Assembly: GCA_012934845.2 (NCBI GenBank)
Contig: WNNJ02003452.1
Location: forward strand, 146,174 to 210,173
Origin: Pomphorhynchus laevis
Lineage: Eukaryota; Acanthocephala; Palaeacanthocephala; Echinorhynchida; Pomphorhynchidae
Direction: 5' to 3'
Length of the DNA: 64,000 nucleotides
A program made the translations under genes and the position numbers. This document shows, in pieces, positions 19,460 through 30,640 of this stretch. The stretch's first letter is position 1, and each line of letters opens with the position of its first letter. The notes beneath the pieces were generated by a model. That model ran no database searches, had not been told where the DNA came from, and was given only the letters and a program-made list of their open reading frames with translations.

Positions 19460-20800
19460 ATGCCTAAAAAAGCGCGATCTCAGATCCCTGTTCCTGATCA
19501 AGAATCTTCCACATCGGAATGCAATGATGGTTATACCAGCTTTGAAGTTGGATGTGATTCCAAAGATTGCGATGTATGGACACTTGTTCGTGTTAAAATA
19601 TCCGACCACTCGGTGTATAAACGTAAACATTTCACTTGCGGTTTTTGTACATCAGTACGACTACTACAGTTATCCTGCTCATCTACTCCTGTATCACACA
19701 CGACCACTCAGACCAATGCTGTTTTAGATGTTTCACTCGCATCAACACCTGACTTCGCATCATATAATCCCATTATTGAACCTACTCTCTCACACACTCC
19801 TCGTTCAACTACGTACCAAACTTCCATTAATCTTTCTCATTCTAACAATGCTAACGGTAAAGCTTTTCATCTCGTACCTCCTCTTTCCTATTCCTCCCCC
19901 AATCTAAATAAATCTCAAACTTCTTTATTCTCCTCACGTACTCCTTATTCGACCTCTCCTGTATCACCTCTCAATAATTTACACCCTTCCATCAAAATCA
20001 TTTCCAGTAACATTTCCGATCAACTGATTCAACACTCCATTCCTGTCACTCATGCCCCAACCTATTTTAATTCTCCTTACTCTACCTCCCACGTAACACT
20101 TCCAAATAATTTACATCCTTCATTTAAAATCATATCCAGTCACATCTCTGATCAACCGATTCAACACCCCGCTCCTGTCACACTTGCTCCAACCAATATT
20201 AATTCTTTATCAAGCACCCCTGTCATTTCCACTTCTATCTGCTCATCTACCTCGACTCCTACCAGCTCTGTCCGTCCACCACTTCCACGAAATCGTTTTC
20301 CTTCGCGCGATCGCTGTATAATCATATCAAACTTAAAGCTTTCCGAATCTGCTTCTCCACAATCTCGCCTCGATGATGATGTATCTGCTTTCAGGTCTAT
20401 CCTAGCAACCATTCTTCCTGATGATAACCCATCACTCTTCAATAATATCGCTCCTGTATCCTTTATTCGTTTAAACAAATCCACTAAATCCAATCATCTC
20501 AGTCCTCCACTCTTAAAAATCGTTTTCCGACATAGTTCACATGCCTCTTCGGTACTCTCCCAACGTTTTAAACTTCTTACCACTTCCTCTACTTGCCGTA
20601 TCTTTCCTGACCGCTCCCCTTCTGATATTGCCCAGCTCAATTTAGCTCGCATTGAAAAACATCGACGTGAAACAAACGGCGAGTCATCCTTATCTATACG
20701 TCAAATCAACGGAAATTTTCACGTTGTACACACAAGGCCAAAAATTCGATGGCGTCCATCTCTCCCCCTTGTCTTCTTCGCTAGTCGATCTCGCTCCTAA
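19460..20800 (+). CDS. Family A ORF1 protein (zinc motif, S/T/P linker, RRM-like C-terminus)
   Basis: 446 codons from ATG 19460 (MPKKARSQ; the frame is open upstream only from a TTG). Residues 32-63 hold C-x4-C-x2-W then F-x-C-G-x-C, a compact zinc-binding pattern related to the PHD-like finger of CR1/L2 ORF1 proteins. Residues about 75-270 are Ser/Thr/Pro-rich and contain an imperfect duplication of about 42 residues (NNLHPS-KIISS-ISDQ, starting near 19,973 and 20,099). From about 285 (RCIIISNLKLSESASPQSRL) comes an RRM-like and C-terminal domain with LLKIVFRHSSHASSVLSQRF, as expected for an RNA-binding LINE ORF1p. It ends in the conserved block VVHTRPKIRW. A one-base loss near 20,756 changes the last residues relative to A6. 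No stop interrupts it. Confidence 0.85.
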   Translation: MPKKARSQIPVPDQESSTSECNDGYTSFEVGCDSKDCDVWTLVRVKISDHSVYKRKHFTCGFCTSVRLLQLSCSSTPVSHTTTQTNAVLDVSLASTPDFASYNPIIEPTLSHTPRSTTYQTSINLSHSNNANGKAFHLVPPLSYSSPNLNKSQTSLFSSRTPYSTSPVSPLNNLHPSIKIISSNISDQLIQHSIPVTHAPTYFNSPYSTSHVTLPNNLHPSFKIISSHISDQPIQHPAPVTLAPTNINSLSSTPVISTSICSSTSTPTSSVRPPLPRNRFPSRDRCIIISNLKLSESASPQSRLDDDVSAFRSILATILPDDNPSLFNNIAPVSFIRLNKSTKSNHLSPPLLKIVFRHSSHASSVLSQRFKLLTTSSTCRIFPDRSPSDIAQLNLARIEKHRRETNGESSLSIRQINGNFHVVHTRPKIRWRPSLPLVFFASRSRS

Positions 20801-23647
20801 GCATACTTTTCGTCTTAGTCTATTCAATACTCGCTCCATTCTTCATAAAGCTGATATGCTTCTCGATATCTTCGATCAATTATCTATCGATATTCTCTGC
20901 ATTACCGAATCCTGGCACTCTGACTCCGACGATCTTGCTATTCGTCGTCTATGTCGCTCTGGTTGTTCTCTAGTTGAATCAGCTCGTCAAATTACATCTC
21001 ATACATCTACTGCGTCTAACCATGGCGGTATTGTTGCCATTGCTCGTCACCCAATGTCTTTACGTAAAATCAACGTTAACATCCGTTACACTTCGTTCGA
21101 ATTACTCATATGCAGATTATCAACGCCTTTCCCTCTGGAACTTGTGATTGTATACCGTCCAGGTTCAGTTGCCCCATCACGTATCTTCTTTAACGACCTT
21201 GCAGATCTAATGTCTCACTGTTCATTGTCTTATACTCCTTCTTTTGTTCTCGGTGACTTTAACATTCGTCTTGATCGCCCGTCTGACTCTGACTCTATCA
21301 CTTTAACTAATCTTTTTTCTGATTTTAACTATAAATTACTTTCAACAAGCCCAACTCATATTCTCGGAGGTGCTCTCGACATCATTGCTGTACCTATCTG
21401 CTTTAATGACTATAACTCCTTGTCAATTACTGATGCTGGCTTGTCCGATCATTTCCTTGTCACTCTTACTCTTACTCGTCCCCATCCTCCTTCTCCGCCT
21501 CTACCAATATCCACACCAAGTCGACCCTGGAAGCTTCTCGATATCCCTGTTCTCTGCACAGCCTTACTCAATTCTTCACTCTTTTCACTTCCTCTTAACT
21601 ATCTCTCTCCCGATGATCTCTGCATTCTGTTTGATTCTGAACTTATGTCTATCCTCAATAACCTTCTGCCTAGTCGACTTCGACGTTCCCAGCGCTTGCG
21701 CCATGCTCCCTGGTTCGATTCTGACTGTAGTCTTTCTAAGCGTCGACTCCGTCACTCTTTTCGTATATAACAACGCTTTCTTAAACGTTAACCCGACTCA
21801 TTCACTCCAAATCTTCGTGATTCCTACTTTTCTCAACGCCGTTCACATCTCATTCTTATACGTACTAAACGTACTCTCTTTTGGCGAAATCAACTCGAGT
21901 CATCTTCCAACTCTAAATCTCATTGGAAAATCTTAAACTCAATTCTTTCACGATCATCTACCCCTTGTAATATAAATCCTGATGAATTTTCTTCTTATCT
22001 ACAAACTAAGCTATCTAATTTACTTTCCCTACTACCCGTAGCCCCCTTGTACCCACTCTTCTCTTTAAATACTTCCCTCCCAGAACTATTCCACCTTCTT
22101 CCCGTTTCGTCTGATGAAGTTTCTTCGGTTCTGCTGTCATTACCTAATCAAACCTCTCCTTCTGACCCAATTCCCACTCACTTGCTTAAAAATATCTGCT
22201 CCTTTATCTTACCCTTCCTAACCACATTGTTCAACTCGTCCATCCGTAGCTGTACATTTCCTTCCATCTGGAAATGCGCCACTGTTCGTCCTCTCATCAA
22301 AAAGCAATATCTCGACTCCTCACTACCATCTTCGTACCGTCCTATTTCACTTCTCCCAACCCTCTCTAAACTCCTTGAGCGTCTCGTTCTTAAGCAAGTT
22401 AATACATATCTCTATTCCTCTAACTTATTTCCTCCCTTCCAAGCCGCTTTTCGCTCTAATTACTCTACCGAAATTGCATGTCTTAAAGTTTATAACGACT
22501 TACTCATATCGCGCGATCATAAATTATGTAGTGTCATAGTTTCTCTTGATCTATCGTCTGCTTTTGACATCGTCGATCACTCGATTCTTCTCCATCGCCT
22601 TCGTCATGATTATGGCTTCTCTTTACCCACTGTATCATGGTTTTCTTCATATCTATCAAACCGTACATTTCGCGTATATTCTAACTCTTCTCTCTCATCC
22701 TTCGTCCATTCCGTCCGGTGTTCCATAAGGCTCCGTATTAGGCCCTATACTTTTCTCCCTTCTTCTTGGTGATTTGTCTTCGATTTCTCATAAATTTAAC
22801 TTCCATGTTATGCAATATGCTGATGACATTCTCATCTATGCTCATGCAACTGTTTATCGTATTCACGATTTTAGTGTTTCCGCTTCGGACTGTCTTGTCT
22901 CAATTTCCAATCATCTTTCTTCCCTTCGCCTTTCTCTAAATCCTGATAAATCCAAAATTATGTGGATCCTACCTCGACGCCTCGGCTTCGAACCTCCCTC
23001 CGTATCATTAAATTCTACAATTCTTCATATCGTTGATAATCTCGTTTTCCTATGCTTCCATTTTGACAACCGACTTTCACTTAAACCTTTCGTTAGAGAT
23101 AAAGTACGCTCATCTACCTTGATACTCCGCAACCTCCGTCAAGTTCGTAGATTGATCGATTTCCCTTCTTGTATGACTCTCATATCATCTCTGCTTTTTT
23201 CTAGACTCGATTATTGTCTTAGTCTATTTTCCAACTCACCTAAATCCACTCTTCTTCCCCTACAACGCATCGTCAACGCAGCTGTCCGAATTCTCCTCCG
23301 TCTTCGTCGTTTTGATCATACATCCTACCATCTTGCTTCTCTCGATTTGCCTACAATTTATTGTCGTGTTCAAATTCGTCTTCTTATCGTTGCTTTCCGC
23401 CTTATAACTTGTCATACCCCTTCATTTCTCAACCTTCCTTTTCTTGATAAATTCTCGTCCTGTTTACTGTTCCTTGCGTTCCTGTAATTCCCTTCTTTTA
23501 CATGTCCCAATCTACTCTACCTCTTTTGGCTTCCGCTCCTTCGTTGTGGCTGCTCCTCTCTTGTGGAATCAACTGCCTATTCATATCCGCCAATCAACAT
23601 CTATGCCGTTCTTCAAACGCCAAATCCAATTCTTTTTCAACAATTAA
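20749..23647 (+). pseudogene. Family A ORF2 (endonuclease-RT) of A3, broken
   Basis: Endonuclease frame 20,652-21,770: LSLFNTRSILHKADMLLDIF, CITESWHSD, LVIVYRPG, VLGDFNIRLD (21,250), ILGGALDIIAV, GLSDHFLVTL (21,440). Compared with A8: one base is lost just after the ATG at 20,749, a stop is present at 21,768-21,770, another soon after in FLKR-stop, and a base is lost near 22,690 before the QGSVLGP motif. RT motifs: SYRPISLLPTLSKLLERLVL (22,335), SLDLSSAFDIVDHSILL (22,543), MQYADDILIYAHA (22,810). The C-terminus is open to 23,647. The product would cut and reverse-transcribe LINE RNA at the chromosome. Confidence 0.88.
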
Positions 23648-23749
23648 CTAATTACCTGTGACCTTGGATGTTCTTTTTTTGTTTGTTAGTTCTCATGTAA
23701 GCGTGCATTTTGCACGCATTTGCCACGTTAAATAAATTATTGTATTATT

Positions 23750-24298
23750 ATATCATCTCTCCTTTTTTCTAGCCTTGATTATTGTCTTAGTCTATTTTCC
23801 AACTCACCTAAATCCACTCTTCTTCCCCTACAACGCACCGTCAACGCAGCCGTCCGAATTATCCTCCGCCTTCGTCGTTTTGATCATACATCCTACCATC
23901 TTGCTTCTCTCGATTTGCCTATAATTTGTTATCGTGTTTAAATTCGTATTTTCTAATTGCTTTCCGCCTTGTAACTTGTCATACCCCTTCATTTCTCAAC
24001 CTTTCTTTTCTTGATAAATTCTCGTCCTGTTTACTGTTCCTTGCGTTCCTGTAATTCCCTTCTTTTACATGTCCCAAACTACTCTACCTCCTTTGGACTC
24101 CGCTCCTTCCTAGTGGCTGATCCTCTATCATGGAACCATCTGCCCATTCATATACGCCAATCAACTTCCCTGCCGTGCTTCAAACGACAAATCCGATCCC
24201 ATTTAAACAATTTATCTGCTTGACTTTTTCATTTTTGTTTGTGGACTTGTAAGCGTACAGCTTGTACGCATTTGCCACATTAAATAAATTTGTATTAT
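23750..24298 (+). mobile_element. LINE A4, 3' fragment directly after A3
   Basis: Starts in the ORF2 thumb (SSLLFSSLDYCLSLFSNSPK-type codons) abutting the ATT tail of A3, and ends with the GTAC-type hairpin (GCGTAC-AGCTT-GTACGC, about 24,252-24,268) and AAATAAATTTGTATTATTATATT. Several frameshifts; the C-terminal frame 24,011-24,223 is open. Head-to-tail order with A3 suggests insertion into the A3 tail. Confidence 0.87.
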
Positions 24299-25189
24299 TA
24301 TATTAATTATTTAGAGTTTCAGAATCAAAAACTTTTATGGAAAAGTTTTCATCTTAGAAAAAAATAAAAATAAGATGATACTATTGTTTTAAAGATGATA
24401 TCAGTACGTATCAAAAAGTAGATTTAAAAAATAAGAACCCATATGTTGTCAAACTTGAGTACATAAAATATTTATCATAAAATATTTTTTATAAAATCAA
24501 CTATATCTAAAGAAATTATAATATCAGTTGATTTCATTTAGCGATATATTTCTGCCGGATAATCGATACTTCACTTTCCCTTATCTTACCTTCTTCAGGC
24601 AAGGTAAATACAAAAATCACGAAATTACTAATTAACAAATTGGATTATAACATTCGTTGATATTACCCTCAAATGATAACAAAATTTAATGAAAAAATAA
24701 TCTATTTTGACCGAAACCTAGCCTTGATATGGTCTAATTATATTCGTTAATAAAATAATATTTGATTAAAAATGTTTCTATATTAATACTTAGTAATGTA
24801 CATTACGATCGTCTTTAATTATATTGTTGTTTCCGAAATAATTTTTTGCTGGATTAGTTTGGATAAGTTTATCTTAAACGAGTGTAATGCATTTGTTTTC
24901 AGTAATAATAGCATTAAAAGATCGTTGAAAATTAACAAATCCCAATGTTACGCAAATTTGCTTTTAATAGGAATTAATCACTTATCGCTAATAACCATAG
25001 TCATCAGCAACACAATTGTTCCAAATAATGAAGCAGAACTCATATCGTCCTTCGACAATATTTAATGCTATATGATGAAATTTACTTGAAGCAATCTTGC
25101 CTAGATTCTAATGATAACTTTTAAGACTGGAAATTAACATATATTAAATAAGAGAAATGTGATATCTTTAAAATTCAAAATTCATCAAA
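24299..25189. other. AT-rich spacer, no gene recognised
   Basis: Very AT-rich with no convincing ORF. A 90-codon open stretch at 24,796-25,065 (+) has no recognisable motif and could be chance, given the composition. Confidence 0.4.
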
Positions 25190-26165
25190 ATCTGTAAGGA
25201 TGTAAGGATGTTATACTGATATGTGATTCAATCCTAAATAAATTGTCTGCAAACTAGTGTACGAATATCGTCAAGAACCAGTTACAGCACGGTCTAACCA
25301 TCATCATGTTCTTACGTTAGTACTCAGTGGATCATCAGAGCGTAGGCATTGAGCACTAACGTTTCAACATGTTGCACTACTTGGATGATCAATATGGTAT
25401 TTAGCTTGTCCTTGAACAATTGTACGAAACTTTCATGCGAATCTGTACACTCCCTACCAGTTTATTACGTTTTGAAATAAATTTCCTGCATAGCTCAGTT
25501 TAATCTGTGAAATGGAAGAATGATATTCTGCTCTATAGTTTAATCCAAAACATGTCTGCAAACTAGTGTACGAATATTGTCACGGACCCGTTGTAACGCA
25601 ATCTAACCATCATCATGCACAGACATTAGTACTCAGTGGATCATCAGGGTGCAGGCACTTAGCACTAACGTTTCAACATGGTGTAATACTTGGATGGTCT
25701 ATATAGAATACAGCTAGTGGTTAAAAATATGAATGAAACATTAATCCAGCTAGTGGTTAAAAAGATGAATGAAACATTCCTGCGAATTTATAGACTCCTT
25801 ACCGGTCTAACATTTTTCGAAATAGATTTCCAGAGTAGGGACGTTATAATGCTATGTGCTTCAATCCTAAACATGTCCGCAAACTAGTGTACGAATATCG
25901 TCACGAACCAGTTGTAACACGATCTAATCATCATCACGCGCTTACGTTAGTACTCAATGGATATTCAAGGCGCAGGCACTGAGCACTAACGTTTCAACAT
26001 GATGTAATACTTGGATGATCTAAATATAATCCAGCTAGTCTTAGAAAAATTGCGAATTTATAGGATCTTACCGGTCTATAATTTTCCGAAATAGATTTCC
26101 ATAGCAGGTCATTTAATCTGTGAAATTTAAGGATTTTATACTGATATGTGCTTAAATACTAATTC
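25190..26165. repeat. Tandem array of ~310-bp units (three plus a partial)
   Basis: Units start at 25,247, 25,556 and 25,877 with [CT][TC]GCAAACTAGTGTACGAAT, preceded by a partial unit end at 25,190-25,246. Shared blocks include TCTAACCATCATCATG, TACTCAGTGGATCATCAG and GCACTAACGTTTCAACATG. Unit 2 has an internal duplication of about 34 bp (CCAGCTAGTGGTTAAAAA-GATGAATGAAACATT, near 25,710-25,770). Units differ by point changes and small indels, so the array is not recent. No coding frame is shared; a satellite-like repeat of unknown function. Confidence 0.85.
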
Positions 26166-26593
26166 ATCAAAATGTATGAATCCATAAATTAAGAATTCTA
26201 TAAGGCCATAGTTTACGCGCACAGTGTTAGAACGATACATTTTTCAGAAACAGCACATCTTTCAAAACATTTTTACATGATTATGCCTAATAATTTCGAA
26301 TCATAGTTAATAATTTTGAATCAATTTTATAATTTTATAATTATGATTATATAGTCTAATATATTAAAACATCCGTTTAACTTTACAGTATAAAGGTACT
26401 GTAAATCATATCTTTACTGATAAAGCTTTGTTTATACAACTTTAGTTAAGATTTTTGACAAAAAATTAATTGCTTTTAAGTTATTATAAAAAATATAGCA
26501 ATTTGGTTTACAAATATATGATATTCAAAGTAAGCACACTTAATTACAATTAACAGCGACATTGTGTGTATTAATTATTTGTGTGTAACTTAC

Positions 26594-26700
26594 TTATGAT
26601 TAGACCAGTGCTATTAATATCGGTGTCAATACCCGGGTGATATTCGTTCAATTTTGGTGTGCTTTCGATACAATTAGCCATAATATTGAAAGCATCAACA
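26594..26700 (-). CDS. Candidate internal exon of an unidentified host gene
   Basis: Minus strand, 107 nt, preceded by a pyrimidine-rich acceptor (CATTTTTTAG) and followed by a strong GTAAGTTA donor. Only one frame is open across it, reading VDAFNIMANCIESTPKLNEY and then HPGIDTDINSTGLII. It begins and ends with one nucleotide of a split codon. I do not recognise the protein. The combination of both splice signals with a single open frame is suggestive but short, and no partner exons were found in the flanks. Confidence 0.42.
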
Positions 26701-26859
26701 CTAAAAAATGAAAACAAGACAGTTATCGTCAACCAATTCAACATAAAGCTAATGCATTTTACACAATCCCAAAACGAATTAACGAGTGTACAACTTTTAC
26801 TAAACTTCTTGACTCACTGAAACACCTTTAGCAAAGCCTTAATCGCGGCAAACTCAGCC

Positions 26860-27085
26860 CAAATCAAAATCCAATAAACCTTCTAATAACTTCCGTTCTA
26901 TTATAGTTGCAAATATGTCTGAAACTTCAGCTGTAAACATTCAACGTCCATTGAACGACGATTTAGCTGCAGTTTGCACGATAATTTTGGCAGCCCTTAG
27001 CAAATGTGCCTGCGACACTCTTTCAAGTATTAAAGTGTTCTATTTATTTCGATTAGGTAAAACTGGTTCTGCTCACCGTTGCGCT
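26860..27085 (+). pseudogene. LINE ORF1 fragment (RRM-like region)
   Basis: Reads SIIVANMSETSAVNIQRPLN then DDLAAVCTIILAALSKCACD and SSIKVFYLFRLGK. It aligns by eye with the RRM-like region of D1 (AIIMANIVESSAISNQHRLN, KVVSLFRICK) and H2 (CVLVANLVESSAVNND, VVNLFRLGK). Both ends are truncated and no ORF2 follows, so it is an isolated remnant of a CR1-like ORF1. Confidence 0.72.
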
Positions 27086-27269
27086 GACTAGTAATATGCA
27101 CTCAAAATATTTCGGATGCATCCTCTTAAGCAAACATGTTTATACTAATAAATAAATAAAGACTTTGTTAAAAAAATAATACAACCGATAAATAAATAAG
27201 CGAATCGTCAAGACAAAAAGATAGTCAGATTAGATTCAAAACAGTCAAGGATATTCAGATTTGATAGTA

Positions 27270-30200
27270 TTCTGTCCATTCTTCTATGCTTCAGGTCCAG
27301 GAGGATCTGAGACCCCAACCCATCCAACACGCCGCCTTCCGACTAAACCACCTGGGGTCTTTCATCCCCGAAGAATTCAATCAGCGCGGACTATGCTGGG
27401 TAAACGAGATACGAGGAGCTTAAGAAACCTTAACCTCTGCTCCGGGGGACGTCCTCTTGAGAAGAAGACTAATCCCGAGATAGCCCGAGTGCCCCAAATA
27501 CGCACCTGAATTTTCCCTTTCAATAACAGATTCTGAATCCGTTTCAGGGCCCACCTAGCTTTCTTCAGGATACGTTTGAGTCTATACAGGTCAGCTTTCG
27601 CCGACCAGTTCACTGTAACGGTGAACCCCAGGTATTGTACTCGACTTGTGAAGGTGGGAAGTGGTTAGAAGGCAAATATGGAGGAGAGCGCAGAAAGTGC
27701 TAATCTCTTAAGTTTTTGCTTTGTTGCTGGAGTGCCATGAAAGACAACCGGCTGCGATTTGGCGGAGTTTAAAATAAGATTGGATATGGGTAACTGGTCT
27801 TTTAATCTTAAAAAGAAACGGCTGATGTCAGAGACTACGTCTTTACACCTATGTCCAGTGAACAGGGCTGTGGTGTTATCAGCGTACACCACAAGACGTT
27901 GTTCGCGTTTAAATATTTTGAATAGCTTAATCGAGGCAGCAAGATATAAGATAAGAGAAAGTGGGAATCCTTGAGGTACACCCGTAATAGGGTAGAACTG
28001 ACGCGCATCAGGGTCGTCTTCATAGTAAAATCGCTTGGTATACAGCAGGATTTCCGCCCTGTTCACAATTCTCGCAGGCAACCCGAGGGACCTGAGAAGA
28101 AATCACAAAAGGAATAGAGATGCGGTCAAACGCAGCAGAAAAGTCAAGGAAAACAGCTACAACTAGACGATGGCTATTATCCCGACAAAACTGCTCCACT
28201 TCACCAACTGCTGAATGGACTGAGCGACCTTTGACGAACCCATGAAAACCTGGAGTGATCAAAATACGCCTACTTAAATGGTCGCAGATTTTACGCGCAA
28301 GCGCTTTCTCGTAAATCTACACGAGGGCATTTTGAATCGAAACGGGTCGCAGATCTTTAGGACATGAGCAGGATTTTTTCTTAGGAATAAAAACTCTCTA
28401 ACTAATATTGATGCCCGCTACATCGGATGGGGAGGCTTGAAGCATTGTGACGGCCACCTCTCTTCTCTGTTCGGCTGTGAAAAGTTGACAGAACCGAGAA
28501 GAAAGTGGATCGACGGATTTGGAAGTGCCCGGGAGTGGACCCCAGGAGTTAAGGATATCCGTAAGAGATAGATCCTTACTCCTGAAGTGACACTAAGGCG
28601 GGATTGTTTGAGGTGATTGAGTGGCTCCATAGTTGTGTAGGGCTAGTGACTCCTCAAAAATTTGTCAAGGCCTACATTACCTATCCAACCCAATGCCCTA
28701 TCCTTCCAACAAACAAACTTCTCCTTCTTGAAAATCTTCCAAAAGGAAGACTGAAAAGGGTTAAAGCAAGCAATGCTCGCCCTATCCCTACCCAGCTAGA
28801 ACCTATGTCTAGCGCTCCAGCATTCATTCGAGAGGGCCTGTCTGGCGGAAACAGAGAGATTATGGAGGTTAAGCAGTTTCGCTAGGTCATTGAGTTTCGT
28901 CGGAGTGGGATTGTATATACGACCTTTATAGGTAGTCGATAAAATCGCGGTAGCTTGCGAAAAGAGGTAGGTATTAAATTCGGTCAGACTCTCATTTCCT
29001 ATTCTGGGGAATAGTTGGATAGCCGCTTGAAAGAAGGCAACTCTGATCGGATTAAAGTGAAACCTCCTTCGAAGCAACATATCTTTCTCAATTCTCCAAC
29101 GAATTAGGTCATGAGAGGTGGACAATTGCTGGCGCGACTGCTCTGTGCAGAGGGGTTTTAACCAACCACCTCGAGTGAAGCAGTAAAATGTCGAGGATAG
29201 AATTTGTTGATGTGCAATGAAAGGTAGGGGACGGAGGTTTGTGAATAAGATAATCGTTCTTAGCTCTGCGAAGTGCTTCATTATTCCAACCACCAGTTCT
29301 GTCGTTGAAATCTTGAAGTATCATGTCATAATCGCTGTCAATAATACTATCCAGGATGTCACTGTTCTTGTGAATTTCCCCTGGACGGATGTAGACATTG
29401 GCTAGACTGTGGCGTTTACCGTTCTTACTGAGTGAAACTACTAAACAATACAAGGCTGGACATAATTAGTTTAATAGGAGGGAAACCTTAAGGAGCACTT
29501 AACTAAGGTCAAGAGTCCTTGAGATGAAGTGGAGTGTGGTGGAGTTATGTACGGAGTATAGTGGGAACATATATGCTTAGGGATGAATCGAGTAATGTCC
29601 TGGGGGAGACGGATAGACCGCGTCTCCTGAAGGACTATAACATCTGCATCTCTACCAGATAGAAGTCTAAGGGCAGAAGCACCTCCCGAATTCCATTGAA
29701 GGATATTCAGTGAAAAAGGCTCACGACCACTCTGCATTGTGATGGATTAGTTGGATGTGGGATTGCCTACCTAGAAGGAGCTAGGAACGGGAAGGTTCCC
29801 ATTCCCGTCACTAAAACCATCCAGGGCAGGTACTTGCCCAGTGGCAGCATCTTCATTTCCCCTTATTTTCTTACTCTTCAGGAGATTGCCGATATTGAAA
29901 GGGGGACGGAATGAGCCGAAGTCCCCTCTTTTTGGATGATGGAGTTGCCGTTGATGATGGAATAGTAAACTCATCCAAGATAGTTTGTTTAGGGATTTCC
30001 GTAGTTATTAAAAATACAGAAAGTTGTTAGCAATAAGGCTTTCGATTGACTTGAGAATATTTTGTTTATTCGAATAAAACAGTCTGAGTATATCCTTATC
30101 GGACAATCTAGAGGCGGAATTTGAGAAGCTGGGAGCCTATTTGGTGGCTTGTGTTGGTGAGTAGAATTTAGATCTGTATCGTTTAAAAAATGCATTTTCT

Positions 30201-30640
30201 GGACCAGGCGGATTGGTCACGTCCACAATTTGAGCACTTAGGGGTTGCTTCACATTTCCCTCCAGCTGCATGCGGGCAATTCTGCGAACTGCAAACACCA
30301 CACGTTCGGATAGCATTGCAATAAGAACCACAATGCACCCATTAGTGACAGGAGTTGCAATGGAGGAATGTGAGATCATCCGAGTCAAGTAGTTGGAATT
30401 TCAAGTTGTACCCGAGGAAGGGGTTGAACGATGACTAAGCCAGAATCTCGGCAGTATCAATATGGGCCGAGCAAAACGCTAGAGGCAGTGGAAGCCCGCT
30501 CTTCCCCATAACCTTCCTCAAATTCGAGATTTTGTAGAGTATTTTTAGGGACTCAATATCTTTCTCCTCAAGATGAGATGGCAGGTTTGATATCTTAACA
30601 GTACTTTCCTATTTTGCACGCGCAGTCTGACTACAATGAC
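27270..30640 (-). mobile_element. I1: Jockey/I-like LINE, decayed
   Basis: The only LINE here with gag-like CCHC knuckles. Right to left: an ORF1 RRM-like segment (SNLPSHLEEKDIESLKILYK near 30,530-30,590), zinc knuckles at 30,185-30,385 (CGVCSSQNCPHAAGGKCE then CSNCGRDQSAWSRKC), ORF2 endonuclease starting at 29,737 (SLNILQWNSGG, VIVLQETRS; LQDFN near 29,310), RT (DLRPVSIQNAL near 28,340; GFHGFVKGRSVHSAVGEVEQ near 28,190-28,250; FLDFSAAFDRIS; ITGVPQGFPLSLILY near 27,975; VVYADN near 27,880, with the YADD second Asp replaced by Asn) and thumb to about 27,270. Several frame breaks. LQWN and the CCHC ORF1 point to the Jockey/I group; exact clade uncertain. Confidence 0.8.

Larger units (their letters stand above)
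19258..23748 (+). mobile_element. LINE A3, near full-length L2/CR1-like element
   Basis: About 4.5 kb with a 5' untranslated region carrying 20-bp tandem repeats, ORF1 (19,460-20,800), ORF2 with endonuclease and RT (20,749-23,647), and a 3' tail with hairpin GCGTGC-ATTTT-GCACGC (23,701-23,717) and an ATT-rich end. The 5' flank of A6 is similar (CCTTAAAAAA, GAGATCTAA, ATACAATTATTCC), so the true 5' end lies at or near 19,258. ORF1 is open; ORF2 is not. Very similar to A6 and A8, hence fairly young. Confidence 0.9.

Noticed and set aside
24796-25065. 90-codon open frame as a host gene
   Set aside because: Hydrophobic, AT-driven composition, no motif, no splice signals at its edges.
25190-26165. 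CRISPR-like or tRNA-array reading of the tandem units
   Set aside because: Units are about 310 bp with no repeat-spacer pattern and no cloverleaf; this is a eukaryotic satellite-like array.
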